From Prunus persica (taxonomy: Eukaryota > Streptophyta > Magnoliopsida > Rosales > Rosaceae), in the NCBI RefSeq assembly GCF_000346465.2, contig NC_034015.1, forward strand, positions 9,852,766-9,916,765: DNA of 64,000 bases. The letters are read 5' to 3'. Made by a program: the position numbers and the translations under genes. Positions within the stretch are counted from its first letter, which is position 1; each line of letters starts with the position of its first letter. The notes beneath the pieces were generated by a model. The model searched no databases and was not told where the DNA came from. It saw nothing but the letters and a program-made list of their open reading frames with translations. Positions 10,882 through 23,285 of the stretch are shown here, piece after piece.

Positions 10882-12025
10882 CTTGGAAGATGTATGGACT
10901 TAGGAGAGGAAAGCAAGGTTAATTTCAACCTTCAACCAGGTTTTAATGATCATGTGTTACATCCCTTTTGTAATTGAAAACCTGATATTTGGAGAATTTT
11001 TTTGGAGTGGGTTGCAAAGGTTTTTTTTCTCTAGGATTTTACAATTATAATGTTTTTTTTTTTTCCTTCAGAAAACCAATATAATAACATTATGCAAATT
11101 CAATATCATTCTCGGGAACTCTCGTTATCCCAAACAATTATGGGAGCTTTATATTCACTATTTTCAACACTTGATACATAACCATGGTTTCATAAATACG
11201 AAGTAAAAAATTAACTATGATTATGTCTATGAACACGTGTCAAGTATTAAGGACGGTGAAAATACACCTTGGATTAAAGTGGTCAACAAAACATTGCCAA
11301 GTAAGAAATTGGAGAACTTAGTACATACAATAAGTTAGGAATTGGTTGGATCAACTACTAATTTTAAGGTAAGACCCATATATTGTTTGGTTGATTATGT
11401 CTAGTAATCGCAGAGAAGTCAGATATTGAAATAGTTTATTTTCTTCTCATACCCATTCCAATAAATAAACATGCCATTAATTATAACTTCTTATCTAATA
11501 TGTTTAGAGATGATTTTATTTTCATAAAAATATAAGCGACAAGTTTCAATGTATAATCCCAATAAATTGCAAACCACAAGCAATTTCCCATTCCTTTATA
11601 ATGGTCACAAGTATATAAAATACAAATGTATTACATATACAACCCCCCTTTTAACAAACTAAAAAAAAAAAAAAAAAAATAGTTGGGAAACCCCAAAATG
11701 AAATACATATGGAGCAAATAAAAGAATTTGACCTGCGTGCTGTCCATAAGACTATCATCTGTGATCACTACAAGAGCCAGCAGCAGTTAAGAAAGGAAAA
11801 ATAAGATAAAAATCACTCTTTAGGCAGCATCTCAATCAATAACGATACTAACCACAACGCTATGTTCATCAAGAGCAAAGTGCTAGACAGAAATCCAGGC
11901 ACCACCATCACGTACCAGAAAACCCACAATTACCCCCACAGAGAAGAATTGATCAAAATGAATGAATTGTAAGTTAGGAGGCAAATAAACACAGAAAAAG
12001 CACTCATTCTAACGAATTTTGGCCT
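10882..12025. other. intergenic region with villin 3' UTR at its right edge
   Basis: AT-rich and gene-free. A poly(A) run lies at about 11660-11679. A MITE-like terminus (aaataaacatgcca) lies at about 11463-11475. The last few hundred bases before 12026 are the likely villin 3' untranslated region on the minus strand. Confidence 0.5.
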
Positions 12026-15000
12026 CTAAAACAAATCAGCTTTCTTCTTCTGCATGTCTTGCTTCCATTTTGGCTGTCGATAGAATGCATCTTTCGTCAT
12101 CCCAAATATGGTCTGAAACTCCTCATCTGATAGATAAGCCTGAAAACCAAACAGAGGAAATGTCACTATGATTTCAAAACATATACTGATGAAATGAAAA
12201 GATTCACAAAAGACCAACCTCTCTTCTCTTAAAATCAATGCCGGTTACTGGATTTTCCGATTTAGCCCTTAGTTGGTCATAACTGAAAGTACTTAGACTA
12301 CTTTCACTATCAATCTCATCCTGCACTGTCTCTTGCTTTGGTTCTGAATCATCCCCATTGCTTTCAGATGCAGGTGCTTCACCAGTCTCCTTGACTTCAG
12401 GAACTTCCTGAGAACCATCTGTTTCAGAGAAAGCATTTTCACTTTTTGCTTCAGCTGCAAGTACCCAAGTGTAACAAAAGTTATACAGTTTCAGATTCAC
12501 GAGAACAAAGACAAAGTCAAAATTGTCAAGAAGCAACAGATCTGAGGTTAGGACTAGCATCTATTATGCTTAGGACTAATTCCTAGTTTAAAAAAATTTA
12601 CTGAAGAGAGAAGGAGGAGGGGGGGAGGAGAGCAGCATTGGAGAACATCACAAGCATTGATTTTCACTCTAGATCAATCGGCAAAAAAAGAGCTTGCACT
12701 TTGTTGGTATACAGCCTTTTAAATTATCTTATATAACTCAAAAGTAGGGGTCAACTATGTTGTCTAACAGAGAAGAAAATGATTTACAGGTCACCATTGT
12801 ACGAAGTAGAAAGCATTGGAGAGATATAAGTCACAATTCCAGATATCTATCAAAATTGAATTTTAAAATAGCATCCCTACCACTAACTTGACAACCAAAA
12901 GAAAGAACAATAACCCTCATTCAATTTCCTTACAAATGATGTAAATACAGAATAAAACACACCGCCATTCAATCAAAAGGGAAAAAAAGAGAGAAAGAGT
13001 ATGCTTAAGAGAGATGTATAACAACAATGAAACTCACCATGCAGGACTAGTGGCTTTTATTGGGGTCAGCATAAAAGAAATTACAGAAAGAACCATTCTC
13101 TAACATGCATAGAATTTCATGTAGGTAATCAGAAGTATTTCTTCTTTCCTTACCAGAAGCACTAGTTTCTGAGGGAGGACTTTGCACAGGAGAGGCATCG
13201 GGTGTTAGCTTAGTCTTTTCAGCTTTAAGAACATTTGAAAGCGCAGCAACTGCTGCAGCTCTTTGTGATCCTTGACCTGTTGCAGAAGGCTTGGGAAGAG
13301 AAGGTTTGGTTCCAGAGGATGAACTAAATGCAGAAGATAAAGCAGCTAAAGCTTCTGCTCTTTGCCTTGGTCCTCCTTCACTCGATCCATTGGACTTATC
13401 CTGGCCCTGTGATTGCATGGAAGTTGAATTATTGAATATGAGGCCTTGGAACACATTCCAAACCATCATCATGTAACAGACAATCTTATTGAGCATGGAT
13501 CATAAAAGAATATAAAAACAAAGAGGTGCTGAGAAACAAAAACAATAAAGCAAGACTAGTATTGATTCATGGAACGAACTACTGGCACAACCAATTTTAA
13601 TTACCGTATGGGATGATTTTCCGGAGGATGGATTGAATGCAGATGATAAAGCAGCTAAGGCTTCAGCTCTTTGCCTTGGTCCTCCTTGATTCCCACTGGA
13701 CTTGTCCTGGGTCAGCAACAGGGATCCTTTCTCCGTGAATTACAGAAGGATAATATAATGGTAATGCTAAAAAAAATTAAGAAATTTGATAGATTTCTAC
13801 CCTTAATGTAGTTAAATCATTTCAAACTGTTATAAATAAAACATGATTTCAGTAATCAACTTGTAATTTGAGAAGTTCCAATAGAGTGAGCTGAGCACAT
13901 GAGATGTGTCTACAAACTCACCACTTCAATCATCATTCCAGAACCCTAAACCCCACCCCCTCCAAATGGGCTGCTTGGGTCCAAAAAAATGAGGAAGAAA
14001 ACGAAAGCTTGAAGCCTTAGAGTATTCCACTTCCTTACCATATTGCAACTTTATAATACCCAGAGGTATTTAGCATGGTTAACAGAGATTTATTGTTTTT
14101 TTCTTTTAGTTTAATAGATTGAAGAGGTGCTGGTAGGAATATTGAATTATGAGGTGAACCCCCAGAACTGTATAGCCTATGTTTTTTATTTATTGAAGGA
14201 CTATGAATGGGGTTGCGAGAATCTTTAGACATAATATGGTCATGGATCCCTTGTATATACTAGACAATTTATTACAACGCATTTTGCACAAACGTATCAG
14301 AGGAGATTACACCGCAACATGTTTGATAATATAGATTGCTTACCTCCACAGCATGGCCAATCCCAAAGAGAATTGACACCTTCTTTTGGAATGAGTTTCC
14401 TTGAACCTACAGTTTAGTATACATATTGTAAGGAAAATATATATAGAACACACTAGAATAATCAATCCATAATAAATTACTTTGAACTAAAGCAGTTAAT
14501 ATCCACAGCCTTTTTAAACACATTACCCCATTTTCCTTTACAGTTTACTAATCAAAGTAATTCTTACATCACAAACTAATTTGGACACTCTGCCTCTAAC
14601 ACATATAACCAAAATTCTGGCATCACAAATGCACTACCAAGAGTTACAGAATCTAATCGCACTTTAGATGATCCCTAACACAATTATTCCACTGAAGAAT
14701 GAAGTAGATCACCACCAGTTACCACAATGAGAATTTAATCAACACTACGTTATCCAGAAAAAAGAAAAAAGACAAAAAAAGAGCATTGATCGACTAGTAT
14801 GTTATTACAAAATTACAGTTCTGCTCTTTTTTCTTTTCTTTGAGAAGATAGACTTCTACATAAATACCTCTATATTTATAAGTCATGATATTCTACTATA
14901 GATGCTTCAAAGTCACTATACTTTCACCATGAACTCTTTGAATCAACTTCCTGATATTACCGTAATGATCCCTAAAACAATTATCTTCCCATCTAGGCAG

Positions 15001-15471
15001 TTTATCACTTCCCTCGTTTTTGAGATTTGAACTTTTAATTATCATTTTCTGCATTCTGCACATGCTTCCAACATTTGATTTGGTTCTAGATCAAAAGACT
15101 AGTGTATCTCAACTAATGGGTTAAAATGAAGAGAAAAGGTAAAAATCCTTCCAAATTACAAAAAACATTGTTACATTGAACTTAATGTGTTTCGTTATTC
15201 CCTACTTCACACTAAGAATTCCTTAAAATTTATCTATATGGGTATATTGCACGCACTGCATAGATCTCAACCTTGCATGCACATGGTGAAATAAATTTTT
15301 TTCTTAGTGCTATTGAAAAAAAAAAAACCACAATCCTACCAAAAAAAAAGAAAAAAGAAAAGAGGATTAATGGTATAATATAAAAAGAGGATTAATGGTA
15401 TAATATAACTTCAGGAGTGGGAACACATCTTGCAGGATATAGAGGGCCCATTGAGTCACTGACTGGCCATG

Positions 15472-15546
<75 letters not shown>

Positions 15547-18500
15547 TGTTGTTTTAGGACATACAGTGGCTTTTGCATGATCCCATGCAAAGTATATTGT
15601 GAAGAAGCGAGGTTCATTTCCTTCAGTAACTTTATATAATGGTACATTATGAGGCAGCCCCTCGAGAGATGCCGCCATCGCTATGTATTTCTGCACAAAT
15701 CTTTTTATAATGAATGAATAATGCAACAAAAGGAAACATGTGAAAAATGTTAATATTAAGGCATACCTTGCCAATTTCAAAAGCATTTTGCTTTTCTTTC
15801 AAGTCTACACATTGACCAACCCAAACAAACACTTCAGCATGCGTGTCAAGTATAAGGATATCCTCTGTCAACAGATCATCTTGAGTAAAGTTGTAAATTT
15901 CTTCCACCTGTTGAATTAAATACAGAAAAAGATCAGAAGCCAGTAAAAAAAAAAAGAAAAAAAAAAAGAAGGAAATTTCAATTACTCTTAAAAAGGTCAT
16001 ATAACTCACCTGAAACTTTCCTGGGGAATCCACATGGAAACGGGAACAATCAAAATAAACACAGTTAGAACGGAACTAGCTTTACAAACAAATTATCCAA
16101 CTTAGACATCATTTTATGTCAAATGTAAATTCAACAAAGAGGAAAGCTTAAAGTAGCATTTTATTATTAGCAGAAGTTTCCACCTTTGTTGAATGAGAAT
16201 GTGAATAGGTGGGGATCTCTGACAATCTCCTGAGAAACTTTATTACTGGTGTAACTTTGTTTCCCTCCTAGAGCAAACCAGAAGGCTGAGCTCTCAGTTC
16301 CCTCTTTAGCATGTTTTAAAGTGACTCCTGGCTGTATTAGCAAGGCGCATAAGGCCAAATAGAAAAACAGAGCATCTTTTGGCAAAACAAAAAATGAAAA
16401 AAAAAGAAAGAAAAACAATGCATATAAGGCAACACTGGAAATTCAAGGTCTGTGATTATTCAACGACTATTGAGAAACTGCATAAGCATACATACAAAAT
16501 AGTGTCAATCCAACGTATAACATCTATCATGTACATTCCTAATCAATTTTACTTTGACGATTATCTTATTCTTGTACAAGTGGAAACAATGTCAGTCCTC
16601 AGTATAACATTGTTAATTAAAACCTGACTAAAATATTTTACCAAGCCTACTTGGATAACTCTTCTGAATGATGAATCTACAATAATTTCATAGGCAGATA
16701 ATGTTACATAAGATCCAGAGAGAGTAGAATACTTTATAAGAGTATACAGTGGCGGTTCCAGGATTCGAAAGCCGACTGGGCAAAACTTATATAATAAACT
16801 TGATGAAATGAGTGAATTTCATTAATAAACATAAAAAGATTACATAGTGAGGGGAGACGTAATAAGCCTTACCCTCAAATGCATTTATATTTACAAATAC
16901 AAAAACTAAAATAAAAACCAAAATAAAAAAATAGAAAAAAAAATTTTATTTCACATTAAAGAGAGATAAAATAGGGGACTACATTAATTTTAAAAAAGCC
17001 ACGTTTATATCGAGAGAAATGGGAAGGAAGAAAATTGGCGGAGCTAGTTTTTTTTTTAACGAGTTGTGACCTCATTTCTCCCCTTGTTTCCTTTTATAAA
17101 CGTCTATTAGGACATCAGTTTTTGGCTTTCTACCTCGAGCTCCATAGCCCTATCAATCATGTTCCGTAATTTCTGAAATAGCTATCTATGTGCGAGACAA
17201 AAAAATTTAATAATCATAAGTAATGTAGGTAATATTTTTCTAACAAAAAGAGAGAAGGAAAAGGAAGAAAATAAGAAAGGGAGAGAAGAAGAGAGAAAGG
17301 AGAGAAGATAGAAGAAAAAGAACGGAAAAAAAATAATAAAAGAGGAGAGATGAGAGAAGGAAAAGAAAGAAAAAAAAAGAGAGGGAGAGAAGAGACAAGG
17401 AAAAGAACGAAAAAAGAGAGATAGAGAGGAGAGTGTAGGTAATATTTTTTTTTAACAAAAATTTGGACTGGGCAAAAGAGGAGAGATGAGAGAGAAGAGT
17501 GTGGGTAATATTTTTTTAACACAAATTTCAGCCGGGCATGAACCCAGCCTGCCATAGGCTAGAACCGCCACTGAGAGTATACCTTCAAAAATTCTGCGAG
17601 TTTTGCTAATAATTGTTGCTGCTCAATGGTGCATTGATTTCCATTCCAAGCGAAAATTGAGGAGCCAGATTGCAGAAGGAAACACTCGGTAGAATTCAAT
17701 GATGCTGCCACCTAAACAAAAATGACATCTATATTACACATATTGACAACAAGCAGAGATTATTCAGAAAGAGCAAAAAGTATGAAGATGATGTCCAGCA
17801 GTGGAAGAAGTCCACCAACTAAACATAGCAAAGAAAACATTCTATCAGAAGCATGTAGTTTCATCTTAACCTTCCTACTACATATAACAATCACAGGAAA
17901 CACATGCCAAAAGAATTCAACTGCAGCCACCTAATCAGATGTAGAATTTTTGGACCATTATTCCACTCCAGCTTCAATATTTTTCTCTCACTTGCCCAAT
18001 TACAGCATGTTAAATCCATTATGTAAATTCCTTTAGTGACTTCATCCTTAAACCTGAATTAATAAAAAGCTTAATATTTGAATGTTACAAACTTATAATT
18101 CATTGACAGTGCAAGACACAAAACCCAAACCTTCTCAAAAAAATAAAAATAAATAAAAAATGAAAAAAACCCAACCCATAATTTAAAATTAACTTGAAAA
18201 TAGAAATTCATATTCACTTTGTTAAATTATAAATGACCAACCAAGACTAGCTTCGAAAGGGAAACTGAAGAATAGGAAACAATATGCTTAAAGGAAATCA
18301 AAAGAAAAAAGTGAAAACAATCCCATTGAATATTTCTCTCAAATAATGCAATCTGCACCTTAGAAAATTTTAAAGAAAGCATACTAGTAGTAATCAGATA
18401 AATTTTTCTACATTGGGAGTGCAAGGGTAATTTGTAGCCAGTTTTTTCTGTTTTTTTGGCTTTTATAGTTTTAGTATGCATGACATATGTGAAACCCGCT

Positions 18501-21145
18501 ACATTTTGTTGCATTGAGTCCTCCCCACCTAACCAGCAATGAAGTTAGCTAAGCAATGTTATAAAGTAAGTTGCTTATCACTATCTGAAGTCACTCCCCA
18601 AAAATTTGTGAAGAATTCCCTAGGTCATTGGAATGTGTATTGTCATGTAGGATAAGTGATTACAACATATAAATTCATTCATACCGCATCAACTTGCACT
18701 GTTTTATTGTTATGAACGGAAGTTCCAGATAACCGAAAGAGTGCAACACAATCCTCTGTATAAGTCTCATCCGTCAAACCTTTCTCCTCAACATGTTTTT
18801 TGTAAGCAGAGCTCAAGCCACCCTGAAGTGGAAGTCAATCAAATTAAAAGGATAAAACTAAACCATTTTGGTATGAATATGGATTCCTAATATGAAAGAG
18901 AAGTTTTTTCACAAGACTAAACAGTATACCTTCAGGACCACCATAGGCTGAAAGAGTGCTACTAACTGTGGTGGCTCTTTTCCTTGAAATAAGTGACCCT
19001 GCAAGAAGCCCCTGTTATATGCAAGTCCAAAAGACATATTTTCCAACATGACTACAGATAATACGATACCTGAACTGGTCTTCCCTTCAGTGAGTTGGAC
19101 ATCGTGTTAGCCAAATGAGAAGCAATTTTCTGGTCCTCCTGAAATGGGTTATATAACAAAAATCTTTAGCAGTAATGCTAAGGTTTCTCAATGGAGCACA
19201 GAAAAAAATGTAGAATGCCACTTTCACAATAAAAGGAAAATTAAGATGAAAAAATGAAAAATAATTGGACTGGAAACAAGGCCATGACTAGTCCTATTTA
19301 TGGTCAAAACTAGTGTTTGACCATGAATAGCTTGACAAAAGAGGAGAACAAACACAGAGCCTAGACCAACAATCCCAACATTGCTGTACTAAATCTTTCA
19401 CGATGGTGAAATCCCTTCCAGAATATACAAACCACACTTAAACAAGAATATCAACATTGCTTTACTAAATCTTTCAGGATAGTGAATTACCTCAATACTG
19501 TCCTTTCCAAACCAACAGCACAAAAAGTAATCTTCTTTTCTATCACCAGAGTGGTACGTGTAAAGAATGATGTAGCAATCTCCACTATAAAATTTACCAA
19601 TATCCTCCTTAGGCAAAGGAGTTTTGGCACCACCATTGATAAACCATACCTGAAAAAACCAAACATCCAATATTCCAAAATATCAACAAAGAAACCTAAT
19701 TAAATAAGTTATTACTAGAGGCATGAAAAATATACTAGACCTCCATCTTTCCACCTCCTTCAAGCAAAGGTGGGACCTCCTCAGTTACGGGAGCACTTTT
19801 TGCAATGCCCTTTAGACCAACGCCTTGTTGCTTCAGCAAAGCTAGCAGACCATAAATATACAATAGTAAATAAAGCTAACCAGAAAGTATTATTATGTAC
19901 TTTACAAATGAGTTCATAATTACCTGCTACTTTTCCTCTTCCCTCCTCAGTACCAGAAGTTGCTGATCCTGATGGCCAAGAATCGAAGTTGGACTTGAAT
20001 GAATGTGTCTCATAACCTTGAATAACCCGGGTTATTCGTGTTGATTTTGGTCTGTTCTGACTAGCAAGAAATTCCTAGGAAAAAATTTAGAGTTATATTT
20101 ACATGTATCACTGTAAATGCATATGCTCACCAGCATGAAGAAACAGATGCATGTCACTACCTCAGCTGTTTGGCTAACAGCTTTTCTGTCCTCCACTTGT
20201 GTCACCCGGCCAACCCAAACAAATACCTCAGAACCACAGTCCAGTAAGTAGCATTTGTTGTTTTCAAGCAAGGATTTGGACAGTTCACCTTCTACAGCCT
20301 TCACTTCACCACCAGTTATGCTTCAAAAACCAGTTATTACAAGTTAGAACTTTATGAGGATAATACCAATGTTTAACATATTGGCTGATATCTTCGTTTT
20401 TCAGCACACCGAAACTTGGTGGAAAGCAAACCCTTCCACATTTTCCCCAAAATTCGGTAACATAACAGTGAAATTTTTGTTTTTGACTGTCAGTGGAAAC
20501 TGAGGTTTCTTTACCTTAAACTTCAGTTTCCTCAATATATACCGACATTTCCACTAGAACTTCCTTCAAGTGAAAATTATATGCACTAAGGTAATAATAA
20601 TAATAATATAACTATATGAATTCTTGGTCCAGTCAACATCTCAGGCTCTGAAAAGGAACCAACTAGAGTTTTGACAAGTGTTAACAACAACAAGGGGAAG
20701 AGGGAAAGAGGGTTAAAGAGAGATCCTTCTCTCTAGAATCCAGCACTATCTCCCCACCCAACCTTTTCCAGCCTCCATGCTGATGAATCTTGAGCCACAG
20801 CTTCTCATAGTGCACCATTCCATACAACAAACTCTCTTCCAAATTCTAACCCCCTTCCGCCTCAATCCTTATCTCCCAAACACTTCCCCCTCCAGGTGTT
20901 CCCTCTACTACCCATTATTCCCCTTCCCAAAAGAATCAATATGAGGCTCTTGCAGAAACAATTAGATATTATGTGAAGCATGAGGACTTATAGCAAGACT
21001 GAGTCCAGAAACAAGTGTGAGGGAAAATTAAGATAATCTCACTGTTTTGAGTTTGTAGATCAGAATATACTTCCTATGCACACCTACCACATGCAAATGC
21101 AAACACATCCAAAGGGCACACTTCACAGACATGTGAAAGTGCACT

Positions 21146-21242
<97 letters not shown>

Positions 21243-23285
21243 TACCATTTACTAAAGAATCGACACTTTAGACAAAGAAAGTAACGGAATATGAGAATAC
21301 CTATAAAGTACAGGAGGAGTGGCCTCTGGCACTACATCATCTTCAGTGGTTACCTTCTTTCCAATCGGAGCAAAACCGCCCATTAGGACCCAGAACTCAC
21401 CAGAGTCGGACTCTGTATCTAGCTTCCCATCATCTGGCATGGTGAACATAATTTTCAACAAATGAAATAAGTAACTGGTGAGAATGGGCAGCACAGATAG
21501 TACACATGTAAGGTAACAATTCTGGTTGGATAAAGCAGGCTTTTCCAATACCAGAGGAAAAGGCAACACAGTGAGAGTTGTGTGGGCTTGTATATATACA
21601 GAGATATACCGTATATGCACTTACCAACTATTGCAACATCACAGGTCCCATCGTGATACTTTTCCTTCAAAAACTGGATTACTTCCAAAGCCTTCGCCCT
21701 TTCCTGGATATTGGAATTTGCTCCATTGAACTGAAAGACCTTATTCTCAGTGTCCAGGATGAACACATCATCATGATTCAGTGAAGAACGCGCAAAAGGA
21801 ACCTACAGAATTAAAATGCAAGGTGAATTCACTTTAACCTCCAGCAGAATTACATCGAAGAAACTTAATTGACCTCTAAACTCGCATGTAAGCAGAACAG
21901 GATACCTGCTTCATTCTAACAACTCGTTTTCCTTTGCAAATATACAATCGAGTTTCAAATTCTTCTTCCTCAACCTTTGTAAATCCAGATGCAATACCCC
22001 CCTCCAATGGTATAATGCAAGGTTTGAAGTATGACAAAAATTTGTCAGATTCATGGCCTTGAATTTCTCTATGTTGCACTGCACGTCCTCCAAGAACTGC
22101 ATCTAGTTCAACAGTTTTAATAGCTGCTGTCCCAGCTTCATCCTACAGTAAGAAGTCACGACATAAAGCAACCATATTTTCAAGTCAGCTCTTGCTCCTA
22201 TATATAATATACCAAAAAGTCGAGTCATGTTCAAGCTTTATGCATGTGTGCGTCACACACACACAGAGAAACACACCTGACTTGTATCTTTCCCAATCCA
22301 GAAGTGTATGTCATAGAGATAAGCACCTCCTTTGTTTTGTGTTGTCTACAAAATGACACATAAGCGAGTGAAAACATATGAATGAAAAAAGCCTCCTTGA
22401 AGGAAATCTAAAGTTGAATCTGTCCTTTACCCATTCCTCATCTTCCCCTTCCCCCTTCCTTACCCTCCTTCCCCTTTCTTAAGGTGGAACATGCAAAAAA
22501 TGGCAGTGGATAAAAGTATTGGTAGAGAGCAAAAATGTGCACCGTACTTTTATTAAACCTTTTAAACCCCAGAGCAGGAGCTGATTTCATAATTTTCACT
22601 CGAGTAAATTGGGTGAACAAAAATGCTATTCAATCATGATATCAACTTATCATTCACCCCAAGACAAATTGAACTTGTGCATTTCCCAAAATAAAAATGT
22701 TACACTGACAAATTTAGTTTTTATTTCAGCATTCTTGCAAGGAAAAATAAAACATAAATAGTGGCATTGAAAATAATTAAAGAGTGAAAATTTGAAGACA
22801 AACCTGCAAGACTATATAAGAATCCCCCGTATAGAATTTTCCATGTTCAGATTTTGGCAAAGGAACTGGCTGGAAATTCTCAATTCGCCAAATTTCAGTC
22901 CCTCTAATATATGTTAAGTTTGAGAACCTCAAATAACATGTTTAAGATATTTAAAATTACATATGCCCAAAACTGACACCAAGTACAACCTACTTTAACT
23001 TTTTGTCTATAAGAACAAAACCTTGACTCAACTATATGGGATCAGCTACATGAAACTTGGCCTCAATTCCATTATATTTTAGGTCATATTTCATTTTAAG
23101 CCACTATCACTTTTCTGTTGTGGAAGTAAAATAGTAAGATGTTTGTTTGTCTCATTTGTTATAGCGTTTAGAAAGAACCGTCTCCCAGACTCATTTTTAT
23201 TGAGTCACCATCTATGATAAAAAGGATACACTCTTTGACCCGCTCCCTGAAACGCTGGATCCAAAGCTTTTGCAGAGCTAGACAT
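12026..23285 (-). CDS. villin (VLN2/VLN3-like actin-bundling protein), 23 coding exons
   Basis: Spliced by eye. Exons from the start: 23285-23230, 22903-22804, 22345-22277, 22142-21906, 21802-21625, 21433-21301, 20320-20161, 20074-19924, 19841-19741, 19649-19491, 19138-19070, 18998-18930, 18822-18685, 17711-17583, 16331-16184, 16020-16010, 15907-15767, 15690-15565, 14406-14344, 13706-13605, 13406-13154, 12454-12219, 12139-12026. All introns are GT-AG and every junction keeps frame; 2943 nt, 980 residues, the usual plant villin length. Six gelsolin-like repeats come first ([38 protein letters not shown]). A Ser/Ala-rich linker follows, in which adjacent exons 20 and 21 repeat [17 protein letters not shown]. 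The C-terminal headpiece is [13 protein letters not shown]...KKKADLF. It binds, bundles and caps actin filaments in the cytoplasm. From memory, Arabidopsis VLN2 also neighbours a DTW gene and NTAQ1. A hAT element sits in the intron after exon 14. Confidence 0.96.
15472..15544. repeat. (TA)n(GA)n microsatellite at a villin splice donor
   Basis: About 13 TA units followed by about 24 GA units, starting some 20 bp inside the intron after the exon ending at 15565. In the transcript this is a long CU tract then UA tract just behind the 5' splice site. Likely polymorphic in length. Confidence 0.95.
16010..16020 (-). other. 11-nt villin microexon
   Basis: The 11-base exon gaaagtttcag is bounded by ccccag and gtgagt on the minus strand. 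It is needed to restore frame between the exon ending at 16184 and the exon starting at 15907, giving the conserved NKGKFQVEE. Without it the reading frame shifts. Confidence 0.88.
16747..17573. mobile_element. non-autonomous hAT transposon in a villin intron
   Basis: 827 bp with terminal inverted repeats cagtggcggttccag and cagtggcggttctag, flanked by a perfect 8-bp target duplication agagtata (16739-16746 and 17574-17581). TIR type and 8-bp duplication identify the hAT superfamily. The interior is A/G-rich, contains three related blocks around gggtaatatttttttaac, and has no transposase. It lies one base inside the intron that follows villin coding exon 14, so the donor GTATACTCT is rebuilt by the duplication. 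Confidence 0.93.
21147..21238. repeat. (TG)n(AG)n compound microsatellite in a villin intron
   Basis: About 27 TG units followed directly by about 19 AG units between villin exons 6 and 7. No coding or splice-site overlap. Confidence 0.95.

Noticed and set aside
17214..17555. 113-residue Leu/Phe/Ser-rich frame
   Set aside because: Low-complexity reading of the purine-rich interior of the hAT element.
23000..23110. Segment with gggatcagctacatga resembling a dispersed plant repeat
   Set aside because: Only a short motif is recognisable and no boundaries or tail could be defined.
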